A stretch of 64,000 nt of DNA from Enterococcus sp. DIV2402 (GCF_017426705.2 NZ_CP147251.1:1588501-1652500), one strand, 5' to 3'; shown: positions 29,558 to 40,868, counted from the stretch's first letter. Notes: generated from the letters alone by a model not told the origin. Program-made: numbers and translations.

Positions 29558-31555
29558 ATGAGTGTGAAAGACAAAAAGTTTTTAGAAGCTGAACAACGAT
29601 TTTTAACCGGAGAAAATTTTTACGCTCAACATTTATTGGGAGTGCACAAAGAAGGAGAGAACTATATTTTTCGTGTTTGGGCACCAAATGCACAAAAAGT
29701 ATGGTTAGTTGGCGATTTTAACGAATGGGACGATTCTTTGCCTATGGAAATGCGCGAAGTATCAGGGATTTGGGAAGTAGCAACTTCTCTTCCTAAAGAA
29801 GGCGAAAAATATAAGTTTAAAATTCGTCAAGCCGATGGACGGGAGATTATGAAAATCGATCCCTTTGCTATCCGGTTTGAAGAGCGCCCTGGTATGGCAG
29901 CAGTCTTGCATACGGTTCCAACTAAAACTTGGAAGGATGGTTTATGGCGTGGACGACAAAAAAGACGTAATACATTTAAACGTCCATTAAACATTTACGA
30001 AGTCCATGCAAGTTCGTGGAAACAACATTCAGAGGGCACACCATATTCATTTGCTGATTTAAAAGATGAACTCATTCCTTATGTGAAAAAAATGGGGTAT
30101 ACCCACATTGAATTTATGCCATTGATGGAACATCCACTAGGTATGTCTTGGGGGTATCAATTGACCGGTTATTTTGCATTGTCTTCGTATTACGGTACAC
30201 CAAAAGAATTCCAAGATTTTGTCGAGGAATGTCATTTGAACAATATTGGCGTATTTGTCGATTGGGTTCCAGGTCATTTTTGTATTAACGATGATACATT
30301 ACCTTATTATGATGGTACACCGACATTTGAGTATGAAGATCCGAACCGAGCGAAAAATAATCGCTGGGGTACTATTTGTTTTGATTTAGGAAAACCACAA
30401 GTCCAAAGTTTTTTAATCTCAAGTGCTTTGTTTTGGCTTGAAATGTACCATATTGATGGGATACGTGTAGATGCAGTTTCAAGCATGTTATATCTAGACT
30501 ACGATGATGGACCTTGGACACCAAATCATGAAGGTGGTAATCGGAATTTTGAAGGATTTTATTTCTTACAAAAATTAAATGCCGTAATTAAACTTGCATA
30601 TCCCGCAACAATTATGATGGCGGAAGAGAGTAGCTCTGAAACCAAAATTACAGGATTAATCGAAAATGATGCGTTAGGATTTGATTATAAGTGGAATATG
30701 GGATGGATGAATGACGTCTTACGTTTTTACGAGATGGACCCATTATTCCGCAAAGATAACTTTCGTTTATTGACATTCTCATTTATGTATATGATGAATG
30801 AAAATTATATATTAGCTTTTTCTCATGATGAAGTTGTTCATGGAAAGAAAAGTTTGATGCATAAAATGTGGGGAGATCGGTATAAGCAATTTGCGCATTT
30901 ACGAAATATGTATACGTATATGATGACGCATCCTGGGAAAAAACTTCTCTTTATGGGAAGCGAATTCGGACAATTTCTCGAATGGAAATATGATGAGCAA
31001 TTGGAATGGGAAAACTTAGACGATGACATGAACCTCAAAATGCAACACTTTACAAGTACATTGAATCACTTCTATGAAAAAGAGCCTGCCTTATGGGAAT
31101 TAGAAGACAGTCGTGAAACAATTGAAATTATCGACGCAGATAATTTAGAGGACACGGTCCTTTCTTTTATTCGTAAAGGCAAAACAAAAAAAGATTTCTT
31201 GATTGTCGTTTTAAATCTTGCACCGGTAGAACGACATGATTTTGTAATAGGTGTTCCTTATCCAGGTACGTATCAAGAAATACTTAATACAGAAATGGAG
31301 GAGTTTGGCGGAACGTGGACTAAAAATAATGATGATATGCAAACGATTGAGCAATCATTTAAGCAATTTGATTATCAAGTTCAAACCGTTTTACCAGCAT
31401 TAGGCGCACTAATTATTCGTCCGAAAGATGTTAATGTACGAATAAAGAAAAAAGTCAAAAAAGCAACAAAAGTAACTAACGGAATAACAGCAACAAATGA
31501 AATACAAGCAAGTAAGTTGAAAGGGGGCAAGGTGAATTCTTCACCGAAAAAATGA
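29558..31555 (+). CDS. glgB: 1,4-alpha-glucan branching enzyme
   Basis: Creates alpha-1,6 branches in glycogen. The N-terminal CBM48-type module (about 20-110) contains [20 protein letters not shown]. The GH13 barrel has [14 protein letters not shown] near 228, [17 protein letters not shown] near 299 (nucleophile Asp), MAEESS near 353 (acid Glu) and [13 protein letters not shown] near 425. The C-terminal tail of about 40 residues is Lys-rich and unusual. Length is 665. It is the first gene of glgB-C-D-A-P, and glgC overlaps its stop codon. Confidence 0.96.
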   Translation: MSVKDKKFLEAEQRFLTGENFYAQHLLGVHKEGENYIFRVWAPNAQKVWLVGDFNEWDDSLPMEMREVSGIWEVATSLPKEGEKYKFKIRQADGREIMKIDPFAIRFEERPGMAAVLHTVPTKTWKDGLWRGRQKRRNTFKRPLNIYEVHASSWKQHSEGTPYSFADLKDELIPYVKKMGYTHIEFMPLMEHPLGMSWGYQLTGYFALSSYYGTPKEFQDFVEECHLNNIGVFVDWVPGHFCINDDTLPYYDGTPTFEYEDPNRAKNNRWGTICFDLGKPQVQSFLISSALFWLEMYHIDGIRVDAVSSMLYLDYDDGPWTPNHEGGNRNFEGFYFLQKLNAVIKLAYPATIMMAEESSSETKITGLIENDALGFDYKWNMGWMNDVLRFYEMDPLFRKDNFRLLTFSFMYMMNENYILAFSHDEVVHGKKSLMHKMWGDRYKQFAHLRNMYTYMMTHPGKKLLFMGSEFGQFLEWKYDEQLEWENLDDDMNLKMQHFTSTLNHFYEKEPALWELEDSRETIEIIDADNLEDTVLSFIRKGKTKKDFLIVVLNLAPVERHDFVIGVPYPGTYQEILNTEMEEFGGTWTKNNDDMQTIEQSFKQFDYQVQTVLPALGALIIRPKDVNVRIKKKVKKATKVTNGITATNEIQASKLKGGKVNSSPKK

Positions 31556-32694
31556 AAACAGAAATGGTAGCCATGATTCTTGCGGGAGGGCAAGGTACGC
31601 GACTTGGCAAATTAACCAAAAATATGGCTAAACCCGCAGTTCCTTTTGGAGGAAGATATCGTATTATCGATTTTACTTTAAGTAATTGTGCAAATTCAGG
31701 AATTAATAATGTAGGTGTAGTCACACAGTATCAACCTTTGGCGTTAAATCATCATATTGGAAATGGTGCAAGTTGGGGCTTAGACGGAATTAATGCAGGT
31801 GCAACTATTTTACAACCTTACTCAAGTTCTGAAGGTAGTAAATGGTTTGAAGGAACAGCGCATGCGATTTATCAAAATATTTCTTATTTAGATCAATTAG
31901 ATCCACAATATGTTTTAATCCTATCTGGAGACCATATTTACAAGATGGATTATGAAGAAATGCTTGAAAATCATAAACGTAACAATGCTTCTTTATCAGT
32001 TGCTGTTATTGAAGTACCAATGAAAGAGGCGTCTCGTTTCGGTATTATGAATACAGATGATAATGATCGTATTATTGAATTTGAAGAAAAACCAGACGAA
32101 CCAAAGAGTAACCTTGCATCAATGGGGATCTACATTTTCAACTGGGGTCGTTTAAGAAATATTTTAACGACAAGTTATGCAAAAGATAGTTCAATGAATG
32201 ACTTTGGTAAACACGTTATTCCTGCTTACCTAGATAGCGGTGAAACAGTGGTTGCTTATCGTTTTGATGGATATTGGAAAGACGTGGGTACAATTGATTC
32301 TCTATGGGAAGCAAATATGGAATTTTTACGTCCTGACATGGAATTAAATATTCGTGATAAAGCATGGCGTATTTATTCTAAAAACCCAATTTCACCACCA
32401 CATTTCGTTACGGAAACTGGCTCAGCGAAAAACTCCTTGATTTCTGATGGTTGCTATATTGCAGGGGATGTTAATCACAGTGTCTTATCAGATGATGTAC
32501 AAGTAAAAGAAGGTGCAAAAATTACAGACAGTATCGTGATGTCTGGTGCAACAATTGGTAAAAATGTATCAATCCACAAAGCAATTATTGGGGAAGATGC
32601 GATTATTGGCGATAATGCTGTAATCGATGGAACAGAAGAAATTGCTGTGGTTGGCTATTCTGAAGTGATTGGAGTGACTGTTGATGAGGACTAA
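31552..32694 (+). CDS. glgC: Glucose-1-phosphate adenylyltransferase, catalytic subunit
   Basis: Makes ADP-glucose for glycogen synthesis. The nucleotidyltransferase motif [20 protein letters not shown] is at residues 11-30, ISNC-type [10 protein letters not shown] follows, [11 protein letters not shown] is near 122, and the glucose-phosphate site EFEEKP is near 180. The C-terminal left-handed beta helix (about 280-375) shows [20 protein letters not shown] hexapeptides. It starts at an ATGA overlapping the glgB stop; an ATG twelve bases later is the alternative. It pairs with GlgD, as in other Firmicutes. Confidence 0.94.
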   Translation: MKTEMVAMILAGGQGTRLGKLTKNMAKPAVPFGGRYRIIDFTLSNCANSGINNVGVVTQYQPLALNHHIGNGASWGLDGINAGATILQPYSSSEGSKWFEGTAHAIYQNISYLDQLDPQYVLILSGDHIYKMDYEEMLENHKRNNASLSVAVIEVPMKEASRFGIMNTDDNDRIIEFEEKPDEPKSNLASMGIYIFNWGRLRNILTTSYAKDSSMNDFGKHVIPAYLDSGETVVAYRFDGYWKDVGTIDSLWEANMEFLRPDMELNIRDKAWRIYSKNPISPPHFVTETGSAKNSLISDGCYIAGDVNHSVLSDDVQVKEGAKITDSIVMSGATIGKNVSIHKAIIGEDAIIGDNAVIDGTEEIAVVGYSEVIGVTVDED

Positions 32695-33823
32695 TAAAAT
32701 GTGTGCGCTTGTTGGAAATTTGCATCGTTATGATGATTTATTACCATTAACTGCAAATCGTCCACTATCTACTTTACCGTTTGATGGTAAGTATCGTTTA
32801 CTTGATTTCAATTTATCTAGTATTGCAAATGCAAATATTAAATCATTGTTTATGGTGTTTAATGAAGGTGAAACACAATCCGTATTTGACCATATTGGTG
32901 GCGGAAAAGAATGGAGTTTAGATGGTATTCAAAACCGCTTCTTCATTCATATTTATCAAGATTTTATCCGTCGTGCTGACAACAATAGTAGTTATTATGA
33001 TTTAGTTATTGATTATTTGAAAAAATCAAAATCTGAATATGCGGTATATATGGGTAGTAAAATCTTAGTGAATATTGATTTACGAGCTTTATTACACATT
33101 CATCAAGCACATGGCAATGACATGACGGTTGTTTATAAACGTGTACCTAAGAGTCTTTTATATAAAGAAGACATTGTGATTAACTTAGGCGAAGATAACC
33201 TGATTGATAAAACTTCTTTAGTGAAAGATACCGAAATACAAGATGTTGTAAATCTATGTGCGGATATTTTTATTATCAAAACAGAAAAATTAATTGAAAT
33301 TTTACTTGAGAAACAATCTAAAAATATTTTAGGAAATGTTGAAAGTTTCTTACGTGAACGTATTTCAAAAAGTACGTATGCTTATGAATACACAGGCTAT
33401 TTGAACAACATTTATGATATTCAATCTTATTATCAAGCAAATATGGATATGTTAGATACTCAAAAATTCACGTCGTTATTGTATTCAAGCCAAAAAGTTT
33501 ATACAAAAATGAAAAATGAAGTACCAACATATTATTCTGAAACATCGATTGTTAATAACAGTCAATTTGCAACAGGATGTATGATTGAAGGTCAAATAGA
33601 AGATTCTATTATCGGTCGTGGTAGCGATATTGCAGAAGGTGCAAAAGTTACTGGATCATTAATTTTCCCAAGTAATACAATCAAATCAAATGCAGAAGTT
33701 AGCTACGCAATTTTAGATAAAAATATTGTTGTAGAAGAAGGTGTGAAGATTATTGGCACACCAGAAAAACCAATCGTTGTTAAAAAAGGAACGCATGTAA
33801 CAGCAGATATTATTGGAGGTTAG
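32684..33823 (+). CDS. glgD: Glucose-1-phosphate adenylyltransferase subunit GlgD
   Basis: Regulatory partner of GlgC. The protein resembles GlgC but the nucleotide-binding G-rich loop is degenerate ([14 protein letters not shown]), and the catalytic GDHIYK motif is replaced ([11 protein letters not shown]), as expected for GlgD. The C-terminal beta helix is present. I took the ATG at 32684, overlapping glgC by 11 bases, because GlgD proteins begin with about five residues before the first strand; the ATG at 32699 is possible. Confidence 0.92.
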   Translation: MRTNKMCALVGNLHRYDDLLPLTANRPLSTLPFDGKYRLLDFNLSSIANANIKSLFMVFNEGETQSVFDHIGGGKEWSLDGIQNRFFIHIYQDFIRRADNNSSYYDLVIDYLKKSKSEYAVYMGSKILVNIDLRALLHIHQAHGNDMTVVYKRVPKSLLYKEDIVINLGEDNLIDKTSLVKDTEIQDVVNLCADIFIIKTEKLIEILLEKQSKNILGNVESFLRERISKSTYAYEYTGYLNNIYDIQSYYQANMDMLDTQKFTSLLYSSQKVYTKMKNEVPTYYSETSIVNNSQFATGCMIEGQIEDSIIGRGSDIAEGAKVTGSLIFPSNTIKSNAEVSYAILDKNIVVEEGVKIIGTPEKPIVVKKGTHVTADIIGG

Positions 33824-33826
33824 AAA

Positions 33827-35257
33827 ATGAAACTTCTATTTGCGGCAGCTGAATGCGCCCCGTTTTTTAAAACAGGCGGATTAGGCGATGTAGCAGGTGC
33901 ACTACCAAAAGAATTAACGAAAAAAGGTATTGAAACAATAGTTGTCTTACCTTATTTCACTAAGATGCCTCTGAAATATAAAGAGCAATGTGAAGATGTA
34001 TTGAACTTCACGATCTCTGTTGGATGGCGTAGCCAGTATTGTGGTGTGAAACGTCTGGAACTAAATGGCGTAACGTACTATTTTATTGATAGCTTGTATT
34101 ACTTTGATCGTGAAAGTTTATACGGTTATTATGATGATGGTGAGCGCTTCGCATTTTTCCAAATGGCAATTATTGAATTGATGGAAAGAATTGATTTTAT
34201 TCCAGATGTTCTACATGTCAATGATTACCACACAGCAATGATTCCATTTTTATTAAAAGAAAAATATAATTGGATTGAAGCTTATCGCAATATTCATACG
34301 GTGCTAACAATCCATAATATCGAATTCCAAGGTCAGTATAGTGGCAACGTCCTGCCAGATTTATTTGGCATGGGAAGAGAACGGTATGATGATGGAACCA
34401 TTCGGATGGGCGATGCATTAAACTTCATGAAAGCTGGAATTTTATATTCAGATCGTGTAAATACTGTAAGTCCTTCGTATGCCAATGAAATCAAGACTCC
34501 AGAGTTTGGTTCTGGACTTGATGTGATTTTGCGTATGGAAAGTGGCAAATTAAGTGGAATTGTAAATGGAATTGATTATGATATCAATAATCCTGAAACA
34601 GATCCTGCTTTGGTGAGCGCATACTCTGTGGATAATTTATCCGGTAAGGCAGCGAATAAAGAAGACTTGCAACGTTTAATGGGTCTACGTCCAATTAAAG
34701 AGGTACCATTAATTGCAGTTGTTAGTCGTTTGACTTATCAAAAAGGTTTCCATCTAGTATTAGACGAATTAGAAAACTTATTACAGTTTGATGTTCAGTT
34801 TGTTCTATTAGGAACAGGCGATCCAGTCTTTGAAAATCGATTCCAATCGATTGCTGAAAGATATCCTGAAAAGTGTTCCGTTAGCATTTCTTTTGATGTT
34901 CAGCTTGCTCAAAAAATGTATGCCGGAGCGGACATTTTCTTGATGCCATCTGCATTTGAACCTTGTGGCTTGTCACAAATGATTTCAATGCGTTATGGAA
35001 CATTACCTGTTGTTCATGAAATTGGTGGTTTACGAGATACCGTTGAACCATTTAATCCGATAGAAGGCACAGGTACAGGATTTGGATTCCAAGATTTTAC
35101 ATCATATAATTTAATGCAGTGTTTACAAAAAGCTATTGATTTATACTATTCTTCACCAGAGGCTTGGGATAAATTACGTCGCAATGCGATGTCAAAAGAT
35201 TTCAGTTGGGAAACTAGCTGTGACGGATACCTTGCTTTATATGAGAGCATAGTGTAA
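33827..35257 (+). CDS. glgA: Glycogen synthase (ADP-glucose type, GT5)
   Basis: Transfers glucose from ADP-glucose to growing glycogen. The ADP-glucose-binding [16 protein letters not shown] motif is at residues 16-31. [16 protein letters not shown] is near 127, [13 protein letters not shown] near 164, [14 protein letters not shown] near 296, and the second nucleotide site [19 protein letters not shown] near 372. Length of 476 is normal. It starts three bases after the glgD stop with ATTGGAGGTTAG as ribosome site. Confidence 0.96.
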   Translation: MKLLFAAAECAPFFKTGGLGDVAGALPKELTKKGIETIVVLPYFTKMPLKYKEQCEDVLNFTISVGWRSQYCGVKRLELNGVTYYFIDSLYYFDRESLYGYYDDGERFAFFQMAIIELMERIDFIPDVLHVNDYHTAMIPFLLKEKYNWIEAYRNIHTVLTIHNIEFQGQYSGNVLPDLFGMGRERYDDGTIRMGDALNFMKAGILYSDRVNTVSPSYANEIKTPEFGSGLDVILRMESGKLSGIVNGIDYDINNPETDPALVSAYSVDNLSGKAANKEDLQRLMGLRPIKEVPLIAVVSRLTYQKGFHLVLDELENLLQFDVQFVLLGTGDPVFENRFQSIAERYPEKCSVSISFDVQLAQKMYAGADIFLMPSAFEPCGLSQMISMRYGTLPVVHEIGGLRDTVEPFNPIEGTGTGFGFQDFTSYNLMQCLQKAIDLYYSSPEAWDKLRRNAMSKDFSWETSCDGYLALYESIV

Positions 35258-35275
35258 TAAAATAAAAAAAGTTTT

Positions 35276-35327
35276 AGAAACAGGCAGACTGAGGCGTTGA
35301 ATTATTCAATGTTTCAGCCTGTTTTTA
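35276..35327 (+). promoter_or_regulatory. Hairpin between glgA and glgP
   Basis: GAAACAGGC and GCCTGTTTTT pair around an inner stem (ACTGA/TTCAG and TTGAAT/ATTCAA), ending in TTTTT. It looks like a terminator or attenuator that could lower expression of glgP relative to the synthetic genes. The glgP ribosome site (ACAGGGGG) is a partial copy of the same sequence. Confidence 0.6.
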
Positions 35328-35340
35328 GAAACAGGGGGTA

Positions 35341-37785
35341 ATGACCATTTTAACAAAGGAAAATTTAAAAGAAGAATTGCGACAACGCATAAGAGAAAGC
35401 TATGCAGTAGAATTAGAAGATGCCTCAGCAGATGAGTTGTTTTTTACTTTAGGTAGTTTAGTGAAAGCTATTTATAACGATAACTGGCGTGAAACTTGGA
35501 AAAATTATTTAAAGGAAGAACAAAAACAAGCTTATTATTTCTCCATTGAATTTTTACCAGGCAAAATGTTAAAAAGTAACTTGCTAAATTTAGGATTATT
35601 AGATTTAGTGCGTGAAACATTGTCAGATTTAGATGTAGACTTGGATGATTTAGCAGATGTTGAAAAAGATATGGCACTTGGAAACGGTGGTTTAGGCCGT
35701 TTAGCTTCATGTTTTATGGACTCTATTGCTTCAAGTGGTTTACCTGGAAACGGAAATGGTATTCGTTATGATTACGGCTTGTTTAAACAACAATTTGTTG
35801 ATGGCTATCAAGTGGAATTACCTGATGAATGGCTAAATAATGGGAATGTATGGGAAATCCGTCGCCCGAGTAAAGCAGTCAATGTACATTTTGCAGGAAA
35901 TGTTTATTTAAAAGAAAATGAACATGGGCAATTAAAACCTGTTGCAGAAAATGAAATTATCTTACGTGCAGTTCCATATGATACTGGAATGGTAGGTTAT
36001 CAAAATGGCATTGTAAACACTATGCGTTTATGGAGTGTTGAAATTCCGGCTTCAGAAGAAGGTAAATATAAGAGTATCGAAGAACGACGTGTATATGAAG
36101 ATTTAACGGCTGTATTGTATCCAGATGATTCAAATGAAAGAGGCCGTATGACTCGCTTGATTCAAGAATATTTCTTTGTTTCAGCAGGGGTACAAAGTAT
36201 TGTGCGTTATTTCCAAAAATTAAATAAACCTTGGTCTGCATTAAGTGAAAAAGTCGCAATTCATATCAATGATACACATCCAGCATTATGTATTCCAGAA
36301 TTAATGCGTATTTTAATCGATGAGAATGACGTTAATTGGGAACAAGCATGGGACATTACTGTTAAAGTTATGAGCTATACAAACCATACTATTATGGCAG
36401 AAGCTCTAGAAAAATGGCCAGTTTATTTGATGAAACAAATTGTTCCGCGTATGTATCAAATTATTGAAGAAATTGATCGTCGCTATGTTGATTCAATGCG
36501 TGGTATCCATCCTGAAGATTTAATTCAACGCACACGTATCATTCAAGGCGATCAAGTACACATGGCTAATTTATCGATTATTGGTAGTCATAGTACCAAT
36601 GGTGTCGCAAAACTGCATTCTGATCTATTAAAATCAGTTGTGTTACATGATTTCTATTTAGTTTATCCAGACCGTTTTAACAACAAAACAAATGGAATTG
36701 CACAGCGTCGTTGGTCACAATTAGCTAATGAGCCTTTATCTCATGTATTAGATGAAACGATTGGTAAAACATGGCGTAAAGATTCGTCTGACTTGAAATT
36801 ATTGATGAATTATCAAAATAATGAAAAAGTGCTGGGTAAATTAGCTGAAGCTAAGCATCAAAAGAAAGAAGAATTGGCAGAATACATTCAAGAAACAACT
36901 GGAATTACTGTATCTCCAAATGCAATTTTTGACGTACAAATCAAACGTCTGCATGCGTATAAACGTCAGTTATTAAACTTAATGCACATTCTAAAATTGT
37001 ATTTTGACTTGAAAGATAATCCTGAGTTAGATATTCATCCACGTGTGTTTATCTTCGGTGCGAAGGCTGCACCAAGTTATACCTATGCCAAAGCAATCAT
37101 TAAGACCATTAATGAAGTGGCAAATATGATTAACAACGATGCTTCTATTCAAGATAAAATTAAAATTGTCTTTTTACCAAACTACAATGTTTCCTTAGCA
37201 GAACGTATCATTCCAGCAGCAGATGTGAGTGAACAAATCTCATTGGCATCAAAAGAAGCATCTGGTACAAGTAACATGAAGTTAATGTTAAATGGTGCTG
37301 TAACAGTAGCAACTTTAGATGGTGCGAATGTAGAAATTCGAGATGCTGTAGGCGATGAAAATATTTGTATTTTTGGGTTAACTGAAGAAGAAGTGTACGC
37401 ATATTATGAAAATCATGAATATTACTCTCACCAAATCTATGATGAGAACCCGGTAATCCGACGCGTAGTGGATGCCTTTATTGATGGAACTATTCCAAAT
37501 ATTGGGTATGAAGGACGCGAAATTTATGATTCATTACTTCGCTACAATGATGAATATTTCTTGCTGCGTGATTTTGATGATTATTGTCGAGCGCAAGAAA
37601 GAATTGATGCAACTTACAAAGATCAATCATTATGGCGTAAAATTAGTCTAGTAAATATTGCAAATGCTGGACGTTTTTCTTCTGATGATACTGTAAGACT
37701 ATATGCAGAAGATATTTGGCAAATTGAACCAATTTTTGCGCATACAGAAAAAGAGGGAACCAGCAATGTCTTTAATCCGTTTTAA
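35341..37785 (+). CDS. glgP: Glycogen phosphorylase
   Basis: Releases glucose-1-phosphate from glycogen chain ends. The PLP-binding lysine lies in KEASGTSNMKLMLNGAVT near residue 646. ALGNGGLGRLASCFMDSIA is near 111, IHINDTHPALCIPELMRIL near 304. KRLHAYKRQLLNLMHIL is near 536. Length of 814 is normal. The GH13 gene that follows overlaps the last 20 bases. Confidence 0.96.
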   Translation: MTILTKENLKEELRQRIRESYAVELEDASADELFFTLGSLVKAIYNDNWRETWKNYLKEEQKQAYYFSIEFLPGKMLKSNLLNLGLLDLVRETLSDLDVDLDDLADVEKDMALGNGGLGRLASCFMDSIASSGLPGNGNGIRYDYGLFKQQFVDGYQVELPDEWLNNGNVWEIRRPSKAVNVHFAGNVYLKENEHGQLKPVAENEIILRAVPYDTGMVGYQNGIVNTMRLWSVEIPASEEGKYKSIEERRVYEDLTAVLYPDDSNERGRMTRLIQEYFFVSAGVQSIVRYFQKLNKPWSALSEKVAIHINDTHPALCIPELMRILIDENDVNWEQAWDITVKVMSYTNHTIMAEALEKWPVYLMKQIVPRMYQIIEEIDRRYVDSMRGIHPEDLIQRTRIIQGDQVHMANLSIIGSHSTNGVAKLHSDLLKSVVLHDFYLVYPDRFNNKTNGIAQRRWSQLANEPLSHVLDETIGKTWRKDSSDLKLLMNYQNNEKVLGKLAEAKHQKKEELAEYIQETTGITVSPNAIFDVQIKRLHAYKRQLLNLMHILKLYFDLKDNPELDIHPRVFIFGAKAAPSYTYAKAIIKTINEVANMINNDASIQDKIKIVFLPNYNVSLAERIIPAADVSEQISLASKEASGTSNMKLMLNGAVTVATLDGANVEIRDAVGDENICIFGLTEEEVYAYYENHEYYSHQIYDENPVIRRVVDAFIDGTIPNIGYEGREIYDSLLRYNDEYFLLRDFDDYCRAQERIDATYKDQSLWRKISLVNIANAGRFSSDDTVRLYAEDIWQIEPIFAHTEKEGTSNVFNPF

Positions 37786-39637
37786 TCCTTGGCAAAGCTA
37801 TCATAAACATCCTTTTGGAGCAGTCAAAGAAAATGGACTCGTGCGATTATCTATTGAGGTAATCGCCGAGGACATTTTACAAGTTTATTTGGTTATGCAT
37901 AAGGATCATCAACCAGAACAACGAATTTTTATGGAAAAACAAGAAGAAGGCTTTTACTCATATGAGTATTTCTTTAATCAAGGGAAAGGTCTTTATTTCT
38001 ATCATTTTGAAGTGCATACGAAAGTAAACGATCAAGTGTTTGTTGAATATTATGGTGCAAGTGAACAAGGTGGAGAAGGCCGTTTGTATGATGAACCAGC
38101 CACTATTTGGGATTTTCAAATTACTTGCTATAAAGAAGCAGAACGCACACCAGACTGGTATCGTAATGGAATTTTTTATCAAATATTTCCAGATCGTTTT
38201 TTCAATGGAAATGAAGATAAAAAAATTAATTCACCCAAACCAAACACGTTTATTTATGCAACTGAAGAGGATGAACCATTATATGTAAAAGGTCCAAATG
38301 GCGATATTTTACGTTGGGACTTTTTTGGAGGGAATTTACAAGGAATCATTAAAAAAATTCCGTACTTAAAAGAGCTAGGGATAACAGGAATTTATTTAAA
38401 CCCTATCTTTGAAGCGTGTAGTAATCACCGCTACGATACATCTGATTACTTTAAAATTGATCCTGTTTTAGGCACGGAGGAAGATTTTAAAGAATTAATT
38501 GATATTTTACACATAAATGATATGCATCTTATTTTAGACGGCGTGTTTAGTCATGTTGGACAAAATAGTCGTTATTTCAATGCAAACGGTACTTATGGCA
38601 CACATGTTGGCGCATTTCAAAATCGTCATAGTGAATATTTTTCTTGGTTTAATTTTATTAATTATCCAAATGAATATGAATCATGGTGGGGAATTAAAGA
38701 TTTACCAGAAATCAATAAGCACGACTCAGAGTTCCAAAAGTTTATTTTTGGAGAAGAAAATAGTGTGTTAACAAAATGGAATCAACTGGGTGTTGATGGT
38801 TGGCGCTTGGATGTTGCTGACGAATTACCCGATGAGTTTATTGCAGGTATTCGCAAAAACTTAAACAATTATGAAGATCGTGTATTAATTGGCGAAGTAT
38901 GGGAAGATGCTTCAAATAAAGTATCTTATGATGTACGACGTGAATATATCTTAGGGGATCATTTGCAAGGCGTGATGAACTATCCATTGCGTGATAGTGC
39001 CATTGAATTATTGAATGAGACAAGCTCCCCAGAACAAATTGCGAAGTCATTGACACGACTATATGAAAATTATCCACGGGATATTTTTTACAATAATTTG
39101 AATAATATTGGTACTCATGATACGGAGCGTATTTTGACTATGGTTGGCAACCATACAAAAAAATTAGATTTAGCATTTGGGTTTATGTTTTTATCTCCAG
39201 GTGTTCCATGTATCTATTATGGCGATGAGGCTGGTTTGACTGGAGCGAAGGATCCTGAAAATCGCAAATTTTTCCCTTGGAGCCAAATCGATCGTGAAAT
39301 ATATGATAATTGTCGGAAATGGGTAGAATATCGTAATAATTATGAAGTATTAATTCATGGTGATTTGAGTTTCTTCTATACAGATGAATTATTTGGTATT
39401 TTAAGAAGAGATAAGAATGAATATGTAGCTGTGATAATGAATCCAACTAATTATCCAAAACATGTTAATAAAAAACTACATTTTATTGCAGAAGAAACAT
39501 CTTTGACCCAAGAAGTGAACCGTCGTTTGGTTGGACGCTCGATTGCTGAAAATAGTTATATTTTAATCAGTAGCAAAGAGAAGAAAGAAAAAATTGAACG
39601 TTTCCAAATGAATCAAGAACAATTACAACTTGTATAA
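37766..39637 (+). CDS. GH13 neopullulanase/alpha-amylase-type glycosidase
   Basis: Acts on alpha-glucans inside the cell, probably as the debranching or maltodextrin-trimming step of the glycogen operon. The N-terminal beta module (about 1-110) is followed by the GH13 barrel: DGVFSHVG near 260, GWRLDVADE near 346 (nucleophile Asp), LIGEVWEDAS near 374 (acid Glu), and NNIGTHDTERI near 447. There is no signal peptide. The protein begins at the ATG at 37766 with AAAGAGGGAACC upstream and is 623 residues. Pullulanase and neopullulanase activity cannot be separated by eye. Confidence 0.88.
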   Translation: MSLIRFNPWQSYHKHPFGAVKENGLVRLSIEVIAEDILQVYLVMHKDHQPEQRIFMEKQEEGFYSYEYFFNQGKGLYFYHFEVHTKVNDQVFVEYYGASEQGGEGRLYDEPATIWDFQITCYKEAERTPDWYRNGIFYQIFPDRFFNGNEDKKINSPKPNTFIYATEEDEPLYVKGPNGDILRWDFFGGNLQGIIKKIPYLKELGITGIYLNPIFEACSNHRYDTSDYFKIDPVLGTEEDFKELIDILHINDMHLILDGVFSHVGQNSRYFNANGTYGTHVGAFQNRHSEYFSWFNFINYPNEYESWWGIKDLPEINKHDSEFQKFIFGEENSVLTKWNQLGVDGWRLDVADELPDEFIAGIRKNLNNYEDRVLIGEVWEDASNKVSYDVRREYILGDHLQGVMNYPLRDSAIELLNETSSPEQIAKSLTRLYENYPRDIFYNNLNNIGTHDTERILTMVGNHTKKLDLAFGFMFLSPGVPCIYYGDEAGLTGAKDPENRKFFPWSQIDREIYDNCRKWVEYRNNYEVLIHGDLSFFYTDELFGILRRDKNEYVAVIMNPTNYPKHVNKKLHFIAEETSLTQEVNRRLVGRSIAENSYILISSKEKKEKIERFQMNQEQLQLV

Positions 39638-39644
39638 ACTTACG

Positions 39645-39678
39645 ACAGAGCGCAGACATCTTGTTTGCCTCTGTTTTT
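39645..39678 (+). terminator. Terminator of the glycogen operon
   Basis: ACAGAGCGCAGAC pairs with GTTTGCCTCTGT with one bulge, followed by six T. Confidence 0.8.
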
Positions 39679-39750
39679 TAGGATTAGAGCTGTTGAAGCA
39701 TAGATATTTATGTTATCATAAAAAAAACTGTGATAAAAGGAATGAAAGTA

Positions 39751-40410
39751 ATGGCACAATATGAAGAAATTAAACGAAAACATGCACGTTTTCCGGCTTA
39801 TTCAGATGAGGCAGGCGTAAAATTGCAGCCTAAGAATAAACGACCTACTTTTAAAAGTGATGATAATTGGATTCTTACAGAAGCAGCGAAGCATCCACAC
39901 ACAGTTTCTGTTGAAAATAATGAAGAACGTTCATTACGTCGTTCACCTCGAGTAAGTCAGGAAAAAGCGGGACAGAGCATTCGCCAACGTGATGAATTAA
40001 GTAAGCATCGTCAGAATTTACCCAACTATAATAAAAAGTATCAGCCCGAAGTAACACCAACAGGGAAAAAGCGTTTGTTTGGAGATACAGTTGCGCACAG
40101 TACGTATCAGGTGACAGAAAAAAGAGCAGAAACAGTCACGCGTCCATCAATTAACAAAGAAACGACTGAAAAATCGCCATTTGTTCCTAAATATATTCCT
40201 ACATCAATTATTCAAGACGAATATGCACCTGCAATTTCTGAAGAGGATTTGATGAATTCTATGAAAAAAGACGAGTATCTCTTATTTGATACAGAACCTG
40301 CTGCGTATCAAACTCGCAAAGATACTGATCCTGCTGTTCGTAAATTCAATTCCAATTCTTCCGTCAAAATGACTCGCAGTCAATATCGTGCAAATTCAAA
40401 GAAAAAGTAG
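39751..40410 (+). CDS. Basic, probably disordered protein of unknown function
   Basis: I do not recognise this 219-residue protein. It is very rich in Lys, Arg, Gln, Thr, Ser and Pro, with no membrane segment or signal peptide and few hydrophobic runs, so it is likely mostly unstructured. The ends carry short conserved-looking patches (AQYEEIKRKHARFPAYSDEA at the start, SVKMTRSQYRANSKKK at the end). The start could be ATG 39751 or the in-frame ATG 39742; AAAGGA is spaced better for 39751. It stands alone between the glycogen terminator and the cold-shock gene. Confidence 0.7.
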   Translation: MAQYEEIKRKHARFPAYSDEAGVKLQPKNKRPTFKSDDNWILTEAAKHPHTVSVENNEERSLRRSPRVSQEKAGQSIRQRDELSKHRQNLPNYNKKYQPEVTPTGKKRLFGDTVAHSTYQVTEKRAETVTRPSINKETTEKSPFVPKYIPTSIIQDEYAPAISEEDLMNSMKKDEYLLFDTEPAAYQTRKDTDPAVRKFNSNSSVKMTRSQYRANSKKK

Positions 40411-40428
40411 AAAAATAAGGAAATCTAT

Positions 40429-40457
40429 TTGCATTCATAAAATATTCGTGTTAAACT
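40429..40457 (+). promoter_or_regulatory. Promoter of the cold-shock gene and its long leader
   Basis: TTGCAT and TAAACT are 17 bases apart, with TG at -15 (TGTTAAACT). Transcription from here gives about 120 bases of untranslated leader before the csp start, as is usual for cold-shock mRNAs whose structure controls translation. Confidence 0.6.
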
Positions 40458-40586
40458 ACGTAAGTAATACTTTTTGATATGTAACTATAATATGTTTATC
40501 TTTATAAAAAATGATACGCACTTCTATTTGCACTTCACTCGTTATTACAAAATAAACACATATGATGTGTAATTTGGAGGTACGTT

Positions 40587-40787
40587 ATGAATAACGGTAC
40601 AGTAAAATGGTTTAACTCAGATAAAGGTTTTGGCTTTATCACAGCAGAAAATGGAACAGATGTGTTTGCACACTTCTCAGCTATCCAAGGCGAAGGTTTC
40701 AAAACTTTAGAAGAAGGTCAAGCAGTAACTTTTGATATTGAAGAAGGTCAACGTGGACCTCAAGCAACAAACATCGTTAAAGGTTAA
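40587..40787 (+). CDS. Cold-shock protein (CspA family)
   Basis: A 66-residue single-stranded nucleic-acid-binding OB-fold protein that acts as an RNA chaperone. Both RNP motifs are present: [12 protein letters not shown] at residues 7-18 (RNP1) and DVFAHF at 25-30 (RNP2). AATTTGGAGGTACGTT precedes the ATG. It forms a single-gene unit with a long leader and its own terminator. Confidence 0.97.
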   Translation: MNNGTVKWFNSDKGFGFITAENGTDVFAHFSAIQGEGFKTLEEGQAVTFDIEEGQRGPQATNIVKG

Positions 40788-40792
40788 TTATC

Positions 40793-40827
40793 AAGTCAGC
40801 TATCGTTCAGATAGTTGACTTTTTTTG
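40793..40827 (+). terminator. Terminator of the cold-shock gene
   Basis: AAGTCAGCTATC and GATAGTTGACTT form a stem with one G-T pair, followed by seven T. Confidence 0.9.
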
Positions 40828-40840
40828 TTTCTAAAAATAA

Positions 40841-40868
40841 AAAAACTAGCATTGTTACACTAGTTTTC
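40841..40868 (-). terminator. Terminator for the minus-strand MepB-like gene
   Basis: AAAACTAG and CTAGTTTT pair around a ten-base loop. Read on the minus strand it ends in a long T run, so it stops transcripts of the gene at 40890. Confidence 0.75.
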
